Assembly (NCBI RefSeq): GCF_034479555.1
Contig: NZ_CP140151.1
Coordinates: forward strand, 1,116,001 to 1,180,000
DNA length: 64,000 bases
Reading direction: 5' to 3'
Source of the DNA: Chromohalobacter canadensis
GTDB lineage: Bacteria > Pseudomonadota > Gammaproteobacteria > Pseudomonadales > Halomonadaceae
The notes under the pieces were generated by a model, which saw only the letters and a program-made list of their open reading frames with translations, made no database searches and was not told where the DNA came from. Within the stretch, counting starts at the first letter, position 1, and each line of letters opens with the position of its first letter. Of this stretch, positions 44,824 to 54,261 are shown one piece after another. The translations under genes were made by a program, and so were the position numbers.

Positions 44824-45289
44824 ACGTCGCGGTCGGGTTCGAAGGGGAGTTTCTTGAGGCGGCTGAGGCGATGAGTCGAGTTTCCAGCATCTTCTTCATC
44901 CGCAGGTAGGAGGCTTCGAAGAGCGTGCGGATCTCGGCGTTCTCGTTGCCGATCTCGTTGAACAGCACGGTCTCCGGCCCGGGTTGGTGCTTGCGTTCCA
45001 GCTCCTGGAGATTCCAGCAGTTGGAGACCAGTTCCGTGAGGTGCTTCACCGAAAGCGGCCCCTTGACCAGCCTGGCCGCGCGACTGCTTTCCAAGGTGTC
45101 TCGCACCGAGGCGTGGTACAGCGCTTCCTTGGAGGCGAAGTGTGCATAGAAGGCGCCGTGGGTCATCTTGGCCAGTTTCATGATCTGGCCGATGGAGACC
45201 TTCTCGAATCCTTGGCGGCTGAACAGTTCGACGGCCGATTTAAGGATTCGCTCGCGCGACCTGGCCTTGCGATTCGTCGAGTCGGACAT
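44643..45289 (-). pseudogene. TetR-family regulator with frameshift
   Basis: The N-terminal half is a good TetR helix-turn-helix (SRERILKSAVELFSRQGFEK, IMKLAKMTHGAFYAHFASKE) and the ligand domain continues to about ETRL near residue 138. Then the frame shifts near 44870; the C-terminus LKKLPFEPDRDVIADKSRVI, ILEAAQRNILQMLGVDQDEL follows in another frame and ends at 44643. Without the shift the protein would be about 215 residues. The 3' part is duplicated at 41762. Its target may have been the fabF side genes. Confidence 0.8.
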
Positions 45290-45346
45290 GGCGACCTCAC
45301 GCTGCTACTCAGAATAGGTGCTGAATACACGCTGAATATTATCTTG

Positions 45347-45560
45347 TTGGCATCCCCTCCGCCTGAAGTCGGAGGATTCCCAGGTTGTCGCCTTCCCGGT
45401 TCCTGCTTCACTGCCCGTTGCCTTCGGTGATGGCACCGCCGGTCTTACACAGGCTCCACAGGCCTAGCCTCCCGTGTGCCCCACGGTAGTGTTCTCGTGA
45501 TGGCGGAGCTTGTCGGCCCTCGCCAGGATCGCCTTGCCAGCTTGCAAGATGTTGCGGGCG
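45347..45560 (-). ncRNA. Candidate omega RNA of the TnpB element
   Basis: TnpB nucleases use a guide RNA made from the 3' end of tnpB and the right end of the element, with the guide taken from flanking DNA beyond the right end. The region has several hairpins, including the right-end hairpin at 45356-45375. The guide would start at about 45346 and read leftward. This is positional inference; the exact ends are not readable by eye. Confidence 0.35.
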
Positions 45561-46621
45561 GCGTTGACGTCGCGGTCGATACCTTGGGTGCCACAAGCCG
45601 GGCAGTCCCAGTTACGGACGTTCAGCGGCATCTTGTCGGCAATATGGCCACAATGAAAACAGCGCTTTGAGCTGGGGTACCACTTGTCGATCTGAACGAA
45701 ATCGCGACCGTACCATTCAGCCTTATACGTAAGCTGGAGGGTGAGTAGGTGCCACCCCACATCGCTGATCGCCTTGGCCAGTGACCGGTTCTGGAGCAGG
45801 TTCTTGACCTGCAAGCTCTCAGCAGCAATGACTTGGTTCTCGTGAATGAGCTGCGTGGTGAGCTTGTGGGTGGCATCGCGGCGCTGGTCGGCCCGCTTGG
45901 CATGTAGCCGTGCCACCTTCAGCCGAGCCTTGGCCCGGTTGCTCGAGCCGCGCCGCTTGCGCGACAGCGCCCGCTGAGCGTGGGCCAGCTTGCGCTCGGT
46001 CTGTCGGATGAAGCGCGGATTGGGGAACTTGGTACCGTCGCTGGTGATGACGCGGTGCGTCAGCCCCAGGTCGATCCCGGCCATCTTCGGCGTCACCGGC
46101 AGCGCCAGCTGTTCTTCCTCCACCAGGAAGCTGACGTGGTAACGCCCGGCAGTATCCAGGCTGACGGTGATGCTGGTGGGCTCTCCCGAGAAGCGCCGGC
46201 TCCAGCGGATGTTAAGTGGATCTTGCTGCTTAGCTAGCCAGAGCTGACCATCGCGCCAGCGAAAGCCGTTGGCCATGTAGGTGGCCGACTGCTTGCGACG
46301 CTTCTTCTTGAAAGCAGGATACCGCGCCTGGCCTTTGAAAAAATTGGCAAAGGCCCGATCCAAGTGTCGTAGGGACTGTTGCAGGCAGACATTGGATACC
46401 TCAGCCAGAAACGCCGTCTCCGGTTGCTTCTTGAGGCTTGTGAGCGCCTTGGCGGTGGCGTTGTAGCCCATGCGCTCCTGACGCTCGTACCAAGAATCCG
46501 TACGTTCGCGCAGAAAGTGATTATAAACGTAGCGCACGCAGCCAAAAGTCCGGGCAAGTTGCTCGACCTGCTTGGGCGTTGGGTAAAAACGATAGCGGTA
46601 TGCGCGCAAGACGGTAACCAT
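45464..46621 (-). CDS. tnpB: TnpB RNA-guided endonuclease / IS605 OrfB
   Basis: A 385-residue TnpB. The RuvC-like catalytic residues are all present: Asp in MAGIDLGLTHRVI (about 185), Glu in QVIAAESLQVKNL (about 270) and Asp in GIDRDVNAARNIL (about 355), and the zinc ribbon CFHCG...CPACG lies between the last two. The N-terminal RAYRYRFYPTPKQVEQL is typical of the family. So the nuclease is probably active. TnpB cuts DNA next to a target-adjacent motif and helps its element persist. No tnpA is nearby. Confidence 0.93.
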   Translation of the reverse strand: MVTVLRAYRYRFYPTPKQVEQLARTFGCVRYVYNHFLRERTDSWYERQERMGYNATAKALTSLKKQPETAFLAEVSNVCLQQSLRHLDRAFANFFKGQARYPAFKKKRRKQSATYMANGFRWRDGQLWLAKQQDPLNIRWSRRFSGEPTSITVSLDTAGRYHVSFLVEEEQLALPVTPKMAGIDLGLTHRVITSDGTKFPNPRFIRQTERKLAHAQRALSRKRRGSSNRAKARLKVARLHAKRADQRRDATHKLTTQLIHENQVIAAESLQVKNLLQNRSLAKAISDVGWHLLTLQLTYKAEWYGRDFVQIDKWYPSSKRCFHCGHIADKMPLNVRNWDCPACGTQGIDRDVNAARNILQAGKAILARADKLRHHENTTVGHTGG

Positions 46622-46768
46622 GCATTTAAATTAAAGTGCTATATTTAGACAGTCAAATAGAGGCGCTGTGACGCGCTTTGCACTAGAAGTACGAGGTTTG
46701 ACGCGCATTTTGATCATATCAAGCCCGGTGCTAGCGTGGCGTAAATTCCAACAGTTCAGGACACTCGC

Positions 46769-48034
46769 ATGTCATCACCGCTCGTTATCACCGGCATGGG
46801 CATGGTCAGTCCCCTCGGTTGCGGCGTCAATGCCAGTTGGGAGCGCCTGCTGGCCGGCCGCTCTGGCGTTTCCTCGATCACGCGCTTCGAGACCGGCGAG
46901 CTGCCTATCAAGGTCGCGGGCACGGTTCCCGGCATGGAGAGCGACCCGGAAGCGGGCTTCGACCCCGACCGCGTGGCCGATGCCAAGGAACGCCGCAAGA
47001 TGGAGCTGTTCAGCCTTTATGCCATGGCCGCCGCCGAAGAGGCGCTGACCCAGGCGAACTGGTTCCCATCAAGCGATGAGGACCGATTGGCCACCGCCAC
47101 CATCGTGGGCTCCGGCATCGGCGGCTTCCCGACCATCACCCAGGCGCAGGATACGCTAACGACGCGCGGCCATCGCCGACTCTCGCCGTTCACCGTGCCG
47201 GCCTTCCTGGCCAACTTGGCGGCGGGCAATGTGTCGATTCGCTATGGCTTGCGCGGGCCGTTGGGCTGCCCGGTCACGGCTTGCGCGGCGGGCGTGCAAG
47301 CTATCGGCGACGGCATGCGCCTGATCCGCAGCGGCGAGGCCGAGGTGGCCCTGGTGGGTGGCGCTGAGGCCTGTATCGACCCGCTCTCGCTGGCCAGCTT
47401 CCATGCCATGAAGGCGCTCTCCACCGAGCAGGAGGCGCCCGCCAAGGCGTCGCGTCCTTTCGATCAAGCCCGCAACGGCTTCGTCATGGGCGAAGGCGCG
47501 GGGTTATTGGTGATCGAGACCCTGGCCCACGCCGAGGCGCGCGGGGCAACGCCGCTGGCCTTTCTCAGCGGCTATGGCACCAGCGCGGACGCCCACCACA
47601 TCACGGCCGGGCCGGAAGATGGCGCCGGTGCCGCGGCCGCCATTCGGGCCGCGCTGCGGATGGCAGGGCTCGCGCCCGAGGCCATCGATCACATCAACGC
47701 CCACGCCACCTCGACTCCAGTCGGCGACCGGGCGGAGATCGCATCATTACGCAATGCGTTTGGTGACGCTCTGCCCGGCATTCCGATCTCCGCCACCAAG
47801 TCGGCCACCGGCCACCTGCTCGGCGCCGCCGGCGGCGTAGAGAGCATCTTCTCGGCCCTGGCGGCCATCCAGGATCGCCTGCCCCCGACCCTGAATCTGG
47901 AACACGTCGACGCGGACCTGAGCGATCTGAACTTCGTCTCGGGCGAGGCACGCGAGCACCGCTGCCGGCACGTGCTTTGCAATGGGTTCGGCTTCGGTGG
48001 GGTGAATGCCGCGCTGATCGTCAGCAAGGCCTGA
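46769..48034 (+). CDS. fabF: Beta-ketoacyl-ACP synthase II (FabF-like)
   Basis: A 421-residue condensing enzyme. The catalytic Cys172 is in PVTACAAGVQAIGD, with histidines in INAHATSTPVGD and KSATGHLLGAAGG; GFGFGGVNAAL closes the protein. FabF elongates acyl-ACP with malonyl-ACP. It stands alone, outside a fab operon, so it may be a secondary FabF for a special acyl chain or temperature response. The symbol is by family. It lies downstream of the TnpB element, and tetR reads away from it. Confidence 0.88.
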   Translation: MSSPLVITGMGMVSPLGCGVNASWERLLAGRSGVSSITRFETGELPIKVAGTVPGMESDPEAGFDPDRVADAKERRKMELFSLYAMAAAEEALTQANWFPSSDEDRLATATIVGSGIGGFPTITQAQDTLTTRGHRRLSPFTVPAFLANLAAGNVSIRYGLRGPLGCPVTACAAGVQAIGDGMRLIRSGEAEVALVGGAEACIDPLSLASFHAMKALSTEQEAPAKASRPFDQARNGFVMGEGAGLLVIETLAHAEARGATPLAFLSGYGTSADAHHITAGPEDGAGAAAAIRAALRMAGLAPEAIDHINAHATSTPVGDRAEIASLRNAFGDALPGIPISATKSATGHLLGAAGGVESIFSALAAIQDRLPPTLNLEHVDADLSDLNFVSGEAREHRCRHVLCNGFGFGGVNAALIVSKA

Positions 48035-48086
48035 GCGCTTTTCGGACTCGGTCCAGGCACTTCGGATCAGGCTCAGCCATCACCCA

Positions 48087-48114
48087 CAAAAATGCCGCTT
48101 CCGGGGAAGCGGCA
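48087..48114 (-). terminator. Terminator of the alcohol dehydrogenase gene
   Basis: TGCCGCTTCC and GGAAGCGGCA form a 10-bp stem with a 2-base loop; on the minus strand it is followed by TTTTT. It lies 49 bases past the adhP stop and is convergent with fabF. Confidence 0.75.
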
Positions 48115-48163
48115 AAGCATGAGTCGGACGCGACTCAGTACGTGGAAGCGAAGGCATGGCGGC

Positions 48164-49192
48164 TCAGCCCGTCATGTCCAACACGATCCGCCCTTCGATC
48201 TTGCCATCGATCATGCGCTGGAAGACGTCGTTGATATTTTCCAGCTTCTCGGTGGCGATGGTGGCCTCGACCTTGCCTTCACCGGCGAAATCGACCGCTT
48301 CCTGAAGGTCTTGTCGAGTGCCGACGATGGAGCCGCGTACGGTGATGCCGTTGAGCACCGTATCGAAGATCGGCAACGGGAAGTCGCCCGGCGGCAGGCC
48401 ATTGAGCACCAGGGTGCCTCCGCGACGCAGCATGCGTTGGGCCTGATCGAAGGCCTTGGGTGACACCGCGGTGACCAGCGCGCCATGAGCACCGCCGACC
48501 TCGCGTTTGAGGGTCTCGGCCGGATCGGCCTTCAAGGCATTGACGACAACGGTGGCCCCCAGGCGCTCGGCCAGCGCCAGCTTGCCGTCGTCGATATCCA
48601 CCGCGGCCACGTTAAAGCCCATGGCCTTGGCATATTGCACCGCCATGTGACCGAGACCGCCGATACCCGAGATCACCACCCACTGGCCAGGACGGGCATC
48701 GGTCATCTTGAGTCCCTTGTAGACCGTCACGCCGGCACACAGCACCGGCGCGATCTCCAGGAAGTCAACGTTGTCGGGTAGCCGCCCCACGTAGCCGGCA
48801 TCGGCCAAGGTGTAGTCGGCGAAACCGCCGTTCACCGAGTAGCCGGTGTTCTGCTGTGACTCGCACAGGGTCTCCCAGCCCCCTAGACAGTGTTCGCAAT
48901 GGCCGCAGGTAGAATAGAGCCACGGCACGCCGACACGGTCACCCTCCTTGACGTGCTTGACCCCCTCGCCCACCGCCACGATATGGCCGACGCCCTCGTG
49001 ACCGGGTATGAAGGGTGGGCTGGGTTTGACTGGCCAGTCGCCGTGGGCGGCATGCAGATCAGTGTGGCACACGCCCGAGGCGGCTATCTTGACCAGGATC
49101 TCACCCTGCTGCGGTCGCGGGGTCGCGACCTCCTCGATCGCCAGCGGTTCGCCGAACTGGCGTACCACGGCAGCTTTCATCGTCTTGTCCAT
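48164..49192 (-). CDS. adhP: Zinc-dependent alcohol dehydrogenase
   Basis: A 342-residue medium-chain dehydrogenase of the AdhP/ADH-I type. Catalytic zinc ligands are Cys in GVCHTDLH and His-Glu in PGHEGVGH; the structural zinc cysteines are in [15 protein letters not shown]; the NAD site is [14 protein letters not shown]. It oxidises primary alcohols such as ethanol to aldehydes. I start at the second of two close ATGs, eight bases after GAGGGA. It lies 132 bases downstream of an aldehyde dehydrogenase gene on the same strand, giving an alcohol-to-acid pair. Confidence 0.93.
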   Translation of the reverse strand: MDKTMKAAVVRQFGEPLAIEEVATPRPQQGEILVKIAASGVCHTDLHAAHGDWPVKPSPPFIPGHEGVGHIVAVGEGVKHVKEGDRVGVPWLYSTCGHCEHCLGGWETLCESQQNTGYSVNGGFADYTLADAGYVGRLPDNVDFLEIAPVLCAGVTVYKGLKMTDARPGQWVVISGIGGLGHMAVQYAKAMGFNVAAVDIDDGKLALAERLGATVVVNALKADPAETLKREVGGAHGALVTAVSPKAFDQAQRMLRRGGTLVLNGLPPGDFPLPIFDTVLNGITVRGSIVGTRQDLQEAVDFAGEGKVEATIATEKLENINDVFQRMIDGKIEGRIVLDMTG

Positions 49193-49324
49193 TGTCATTT
49201 CCCTCGGTTGGCGGGCAGCCGAACGCTGCGCGCCTTTGAGTTCGCCGAAGCCGTAATGGAACGGTGACTGCACTATTGATAAAACGGGAATGCCGTTCGG
49301 GGCACTGCCCCGAACGGCCCAGGC

Positions 49325-50845
49325 TCAATAAAGCCCCATCGGGTCGTCGCTGTAGGAGACCAGCACGCATTTCACTTGCTGGTAGTGATCGAGCATCAGT
49401 TTGTGAGTCTCGCGGCCGATGCCTGATTTCTTGTAGCCGCCGAAGGCGGCGTGCGCGGGGTATTGGTGGTAGCAGTTGGTCCATACGCGCCCGGCTTGAA
49501 TGCCCCGGCCCATGCGATAGGCGCGATTCATGTCGCGAGTCCAGACCCCGGCGCCTAGGCCGAACTCGGTATCGTTGGCGATGGCCAGCGCTTCTTCTTC
49601 GTCCCGGAAGGTGGTGATGGCGAGCGTGGGGCCGAAGATTTCCTCCTGGAAGACGCGCATGTCGTTGCGGCCCTTGAGAATGGTGGGCTGCACGTAGAAA
49701 CCACCGGCCAGCTCGCCCTCGAGCGTGGTCTTGCCGCCGCCCAGCAGGCATTCGGCGCCCTCCTCGCGGCCGATGTCCATGTACGAGAGGATCTTGTCGT
49801 ACTGCTCCTTGGAGACTTGCGCGCCGATCTGCGTTTCGGTGTCCAGCGGATCGCCCTGACGAATGGTCTTGGCGCGTTCGATGGCGCGGGCCATGAACTC
49901 GTCGTAGATCGACTCGTGGACCAGCGCGCGGGAGGGGCAAGTGCACACTTCGCCCTGGTTGAAGAAGGTCATCAGCAGGCCTTCGATGCACTTCTCGGCG
50001 AAGGCGTCGCCATGCGAGAGCACGTCCTCGAAGTAGACGTTGGGCGACTTGCCGCCCAGCTCCAGCGTGGCCGGGACGATGCGCTTGGCGGCATTGGCCA
50101 TGATATGGCTGCCCACCGGCGTGGAGCCGGTGAAGGCGATCTTGGCAACACCTTCATGCGTGGTCAGCGCCTCGCCGGCTTCTTCACCAAGACCGTGCAC
50201 CACGTTGATCACGCCCGGCGGCACCAGGTCGGCGATGAGTTCGAGGAAGATGTTGATCGAGGCCGGCGTCTGCTCGGCCGGCTTGAGCACCGAGCAGTTG
50301 CCGGCAGCAAGCGCAGGCGCCAGCTTCCAGGTCGCCATGAGGATGGGGAAGTTCCAGGGGATGATCTGGCCCACCACGCCGTAGGGCTCGTGGTAGTGAT
50401 AAGCGACGGTGTGCTCATCGACTTCGCTGATGGTGCCTTCCTGGGCGCGCAAGCAGCCAGCGAAATAGCGGAAGTGATCCGCCACCAGCGGGATGTCGGC
50501 ACCGCTGGTTTCACGGATCGGCTTGCCGTTGTCCCAGGTTTCGGCCACGGCGAGCTTGTCGATATTCTGCTCGACCCGGTCGGCAATCTGAAGCAGCACC
50601 TTGGCGCGCTCGGCGGGCGCCATCTTGCCCCAGGCGGGCGCGGCCTTTTGCGCGGCTTTCACGGCGCGGTCGATATCCGCCGCGGAGGAGCGCGGTACCT
50701 GACAGAAGACCTCACCGGTGACCGGGGTGATGTTATCCAGATAGCGTCCGTCGGCGGGCGCCACCCACTCGCCGCCGATGAAATTCTCGTAACGCGACTT
50801 GAAGTCGACGACGGCACCCGGGGTGCCGGGACGTGCGTGAATCAT
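49325..50845 (-). CDS. NAD-dependent aldehyde dehydrogenase (AldB/ExaC type)
   Basis: A 506-residue aldehyde dehydrogenase. The catalytic Cys lies in [11 protein letters not shown], the general base Glu in [13 protein letters not shown], and the Rossmann-like motif in [22 protein letters not shown] near 165 is typical. The C-terminal [15 protein letters not shown] resembles the ExaC/AldB acetaldehyde dehydrogenases of Pseudomonas. It probably oxidises the aldehyde made by AdhP. It is divergent from an AraC regulator, with about 228 bases between starts. Confidence 0.92.
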   Translation of the reverse strand: MIHARPGTPGAVVDFKSRYENFIGGEWVAPADGRYLDNITPVTGEVFCQVPRSSAADIDRAVKAAQKAAPAWGKMAPAERAKVLLQIADRVEQNIDKLAVAETWDNGKPIRETSGADIPLVADHFRYFAGCLRAQEGTISEVDEHTVAYHYHEPYGVVGQIIPWNFPILMATWKLAPALAAGNCSVLKPAEQTPASINIFLELIADLVPPGVINVVHGLGEEAGEALTTHEGVAKIAFTGSTPVGSHIMANAAKRIVPATLELGGKSPNVYFEDVLSHGDAFAEKCIEGLLMTFFNQGEVCTCPSRALVHESIYDEFMARAIERAKTIRQGDPLDTETQIGAQVSKEQYDKILSYMDIGREEGAECLLGGGKTTLEGELAGGFYVQPTILKGRNDMRVFQEEIFGPTLAITTFRDEEEALAIANDTEFGLGAGVWTRDMNRAYRMGRGIQAGRVWTNCYHQYPAHAAFGGYKKSGIGRETHKLMLDHYQQVKCVLVSYSDDPMGLY

Positions 50846-51073
50846 GGCGTGTCTCCTTAGGCGAATGCGCCGGGGCGAATCGTCTGATGTGCGACCCTGG
50901 CCCCTTGAGGAAAATGATTGCGCATTGCCTTCAGCATGGCGTGTCGGCCAGGTGTCGGTTTGCCTGCCAGTCTCCGACGTTTGTCTGCCAGTCTCAGATA
51001 CCGAATTTGCCTACACTGCCAGGTAACGGGCGACATCCACGCCCACACAGTCGGTACCGCTGAGGAGTTCGCC

Positions 51074-52036
51074 ATGCATGCCGTCACGCCTCCCGATTCG
51101 CGCTCCCGGGCACCCCGAGCGGACAACGCCCGTACGCTCGAGCAACTGGCGGACACGCCCCGCACGCGACGCTTGATCGAGAATCGCATCTGTTATGCCG
51201 GCCCGCACGCGGAGCTTTCGATCTACGACACCTGGTGGCCCGCGCAGGATGTCGCCCTGAGCGCCGAGCGGGTGCTCTACTGCGGCATGCTGCAAGGGCG
51301 CAAGGTCATGAATGGCGCCACCGACACGCCGGAAACCTTCTTGCCGGGCGAGAGCTTCGTGCTGGCGCCGCACCAGGAAGTGCGCATCGACTTCCCCGAT
51401 GCGCACCCCGATGCGCCCACTACCTGCCTGACCATCGACCTTGATCCCGCGCGCATTCACGCCCTTAGCGAACGCCTCAACCAGACACAGCCACGCGAGA
51501 GGGAGCTCGGCGAGTGGCGCTATCATCCTCAGGCCTTGCATGTACCGCACAGCCCGACCACCCAGGCGCTTATCGAACGCCTGATGGGGCTCTTCCGCGA
51601 GAATCACCCCGACCGCGACGCGCTGATCGGGCTGGGCATCGACGAGTTGATCGTACGTTTGCTGCGGACCCAATCGCGCGAGTTGCTGCTCGCCGACGCC
51701 CGCCAGGCACCGCCGCGTCACGGACTCGCAGCGGCGCTTTCCTGGCTGGAACGCCACCCCGAGCTGCCTCTGGACGGGGCGCAGTTGGCCCGCGAGGCCT
51801 GCATGAGCAAGGCGCGCCTGTATCGGCTATTCCAACGCGAAGTTGGCTACACCCCCGGCGAGTACCAGCAGCGCCTGCGTCTGGCACGCGCTCGCCAGTG
51901 GCTTCGCGAGGCCGACGCCCCTATTACCGAGATCTGCTACTCGCTGGGCTACCGCAGCCTCAGCCACTTTACGCGGCGCTTCAAGGCGGCCTATGGCCTC
52001 ACGCCCGGCGACTATCGCCGTCTACTCATTGCCTGA
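51074..52036 (+). CDS. AraC-family transcriptional regulator
   Basis: A 320-residue protein with a cupin-like N-terminal sensor (about 40-170, VLYCGMLQGRKVMN, FVLAPHQEVRID) and a C-terminal AraC double helix-turn-helix (LAREACMSKARLYRLFQREVG and ITEICYSLGYRSLSHFTRRF, ending YRRLLIA). The N-terminal type matches AraC_N regulators next to aldehyde dehydrogenase genes. GAGGAG precedes the start; the upstream in-frame extension has none. Divergence from the aldehyde dehydrogenase points to control of that pair. Confidence 0.9.
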   Translation: MHAVTPPDSRSRAPRADNARTLEQLADTPRTRRLIENRICYAGPHAELSIYDTWWPAQDVALSAERVLYCGMLQGRKVMNGATDTPETFLPGESFVLAPHQEVRIDFPDAHPDAPTTCLTIDLDPARIHALSERLNQTQPRERELGEWRYHPQALHVPHSPTTQALIERLMGLFRENHPDRDALIGLGIDELIVRLLRTQSRELLLADARQAPPRHGLAAALSWLERHPELPLDGAQLAREACMSKARLYRLFQREVGYTPGEYQQRLRLARARQWLREADAPITEICYSLGYRSLSHFTRRFKAAYGLTPGDYRRLLIA

Positions 52037-52267
52037 GCGTGCGGCGCCCTAAAGACGCCTAAAACGCATCTTCTATCAGCGCCTCCTCAAGGAGTGTGCT
52101 TGCATTTCAATGCCAATCCGATAAAGTAGATAACGAAATTTTATTCTACCTACGCAAGGCAAGAATTCCTCGTGATACATAAACCGGGTGTCACGCGGAA
52201 TTCGTGACCGGGGTAGGCATTTCCTGCATCGCGTTGCGATGCATATAGTGTTTACAAGAGAGATATC

Positions 52268-53074
52268 ATGACGTTACGTCACGCCGAAAGCGGCGACGCA
52301 CCGCGACTGCACCTCGACCTCACTCCCTTTCAGGAAGACGGCCAGTGCTACGGCGACTACCACCGCTTGCCACTCAACCCGATGCTCAAGCGCCTGTGCA
52401 TAGAAGCGCGCCGCGCCGGCCTCGCGGACGCATCGCTGGAGGCTCGCGACCTGATGAGCCATATGGCACTCGACGAAGACCATATCGTCACTCAAGAGAT
52501 TTCCGGACGCGTGTGGCGCTATAACGTCGGCTACTCGGAGGCGCCCAGCCAGCTCGACTCGGCGCTAGGCTCGCTCAGCGAGCGCATGCTCGAAGAACCG
52601 CTGCCCACCGGCCTGGCACAGCTCACCGAGTCATGGGTCTACATGCCCGGCCAGCTCGATGCCGCCACGACCCAGAGCACCGACGTGCTGTGGATGGATA
52701 AGCCCGCGTGGGCACGCTATCGCCTCGAACAAGTTCAGCTCTGGTTTCGCGCCCTGCGCGACGATGCCGAGCGCCTCGGCGACGGCTGGCTGGCCTGGCA
52801 CTTGACCCATCTGCCGCTGACACGCGCGCCGGTGTTCGATAGCGTCGATGCCTTCAGCAAGCTGGCGCGCCTCGACCTGGGTGGCCGCGACGCCCTGGGA
52901 GAGCTCTCCTTCGTGCGTTATCAACATGGGGAATGCCACGAGGGCATGGGGCTGGCGATCACGCAACTACCGCACCGCATCGATACGCTGGCATCGTTGG
53001 ACGACGCCCTGGTGGTTCCCGCGCGCCAGGTCGATGGCATCCTCGCGCGCCTAGACCGCGCCCTCGCAGACTAG
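52268..53074 (+). CDS. Protein of unknown function (268 aa)
   Basis: I do not recognise this protein. It is acidic, about 268 residues, with no signal peptide or membrane segment. Notable stretches are QCYGDYHRLPLNPMLKRLC near residue 25, ESWVYMPGQLDAATTQSTDV near 122 and SFVRYQHGECHEGMGLAI near 217, and it looks like a mixed alpha/beta cytoplasmic protein. Codon use matches neighbouring core genes. The ATG follows AAGAGAGATATC. It ends at the lptG terminator. The 231 bases upstream (52037-52267) hold no other gene and are locally AT-rich. Confidence 0.72.
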   Translation: MTLRHAESGDAPRLHLDLTPFQEDGQCYGDYHRLPLNPMLKRLCIEARRAGLADASLEARDLMSHMALDEDHIVTQEISGRVWRYNVGYSEAPSQLDSALGSLSERMLEEPLPTGLAQLTESWVYMPGQLDAATTQSTDVLWMDKPAWARYRLEQVQLWFRALRDDAERLGDGWLAWHLTHLPLTRAPVFDSVDAFSKLARLDLGGRDALGELSFVRYQHGECHEGMGLAITQLPHRIDTLASLDDALVVPARQVDGILARLDRALAD

Positions 53075-53134
53075 GCTATGTATGAAAACTGTCGCCTGAA
53101 ACATCGCAAGCGCGACAGGCGGCAATCAACGAAA

Positions 53135-53170
53135 AACGCCCCCGGTGCCGAATACGGCGCCGGGGGCGTT
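53135..53170 (-). terminator. Terminator of the lptF-lptG transcript
   Basis: AACGCCCCCGGTGCCG pairs with CGGCGCCGGGGGCGTT (one G-T pair), loop AATA, followed on the minus strand by TTTTT. It is convergent with the unknown gene at 52268. Confidence 0.85.
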
Positions 53171-53196
53171 GCGTTATGGTTCGCGTGTCGCTTCCT

Positions 53197-54261
53197 TCAG
53201 CCGGTACGCCTGAGCAATACGATGCCCAGCGCATAGCACGCCACGGTAGGCACCAGTACCGCGAACACCGGCGAGAAGCCAAACAGCATCGATGCCGGCG
53301 CCAGCAGATCCTGCAGATACTTGAACGAGACGCCGACGATGATGCCGTAGAACACTCGCGTGCCGGCAGCCACGGTGCGCAGCGGACCGAACACGAACGA
53401 AGCGGCCACCAGCATCAGGCCCGCCAGGGTGAAGGGCAGCAGCATTTTCTGCCAGAAATACAGAAGCGGCTGCGTCGCCTCGAGCCCCTGGCTGCCCAGG
53501 TAACTGGCGTAACGCCATAAGTCACTGGGTGACTGGCTCTCCAAGGGACGCAACAGGCGGTTGAGCTGTTCAGGGGTGAACGAGGTTTCCCAGGTACGCT
53601 TGTCAGTGGTATCGACGACGGTCCGCCCATCCTCGAAGCGCGTTTCCTCGATGTTTTGCCATTGCCAGCTACCCTCTTCCCAGACCGCACGGTCGGCATG
53701 CTCGGCACTCACCAAGCGGTTGCCGTCGAAGTGATAGCGCGTGACATCGATGACCACATCATCCGCGCGGATGGTGCCGAAGCGATAGAAGTCATTGCCC
53801 TCGCGCTGCCAACCACCGCGTTCGGAAAGAATCGCGCCCTCGCCCTCGAGCTGCTCCAGGCGCCAGGCTTCCGCGTATTGCTCGGTCACCGGGCTAACCC
53901 ATTCGCTGACCGCCATGGTCAGGATGATCACCAGCCCCAACGGCTTCATGGCGCCCCACAGAATGCGGACCAGCGAACGCCCGGAGGCGCGCATCACCGT
54001 CAACTCGTTGCTGGAGGCCATGCTGCCCAAGCCGATCAACGCGCCAATCAGCACGCCCACCGGCGCATACTGATAAAACCGCCACGGCAGGCGCATCAAG
54101 AGATACACAAAGACATCCAGAGCGCCGTAGTTACCCTCGACATCACCGAGATCGTTGATATAGGAAATGACCAGGTCCAGCCCCAGGATCATGACCTGCA
54201 CGACCAGCATGGCCGCCAGCACATTGCGCGCAATGTAGCGATCGAAACGGTCGAAAATCAT
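53197..54261 (-). CDS. lptG: LPS export permease LptG
   Basis: A 354-residue inner-membrane subunit of the LptB2FG ABC transporter that extracts lipopolysaccharide for transport to the outer membrane. It has six membrane helices (three N-terminal, three C-terminal) around a periplasmic beta-jellyroll domain (about 130-265). LPWRFYQYAPVGVLIGALIG and MASSNELTVMRASGRSL near 70-100 are the coupling-helix region. The start overlaps the lptF stop (ATGA). Confidence 0.96.
   Translation of the reverse strand: MIFDRFDRYIARNVLAAMLVVQVMILGLDLVISYINDLGDVEGNYGALDVFVYLLMRLPWRFYQYAPVGVLIGALIGLGSMASSNELTVMRASGRSLVRILWGAMKPLGLVIILTMAVSEWVSPVTEQYAEAWRLEQLEGEGAILSERGGWQREGNDFYRFGTIRADDVVIDVTRYHFDGNRLVSAEHADRAVWEEGSWQWQNIEETRFEDGRTVVDTTDKRTWETSFTPEQLNRLLRPLESQSPSDLWRYASYLGSQGLEATQPLLYFWQKMLLPFTLAGLMLVAASFVFGPLRTVAAGTRVFYGIIVGVSFKYLQDLLAPASMLFGFSPVFAVLVPTVACYALGIVLLRRTG

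Larger units (their letters stand above)
45347..46660 (-). mobile_element. IS200/IS605-type element encoding only TnpB
   Basis: The element contains a complete tnpB and no tnpA. The right-end hairpin is visible as CCTCCGACTTCAGGCGGAGG on the minus strand (45356-45375), followed by GGGATGCCAA, close to the ends of IS605/IS1341-type elements. The left end is less clear; AT-rich sequence after TTTGAC near 46650-46660 is a candidate, with TTTGAC a candidate target-adjacent motif. It lies between tetR and fabF. Confidence 0.7.

Noticed and set aside
44546..45289. TetR protein of 247 residues as one continuous gene
   Set aside because: Residues after about 140 are Ser/Pro-rich nonsense, while the true TetR C-terminus is in another frame ending at 44643.
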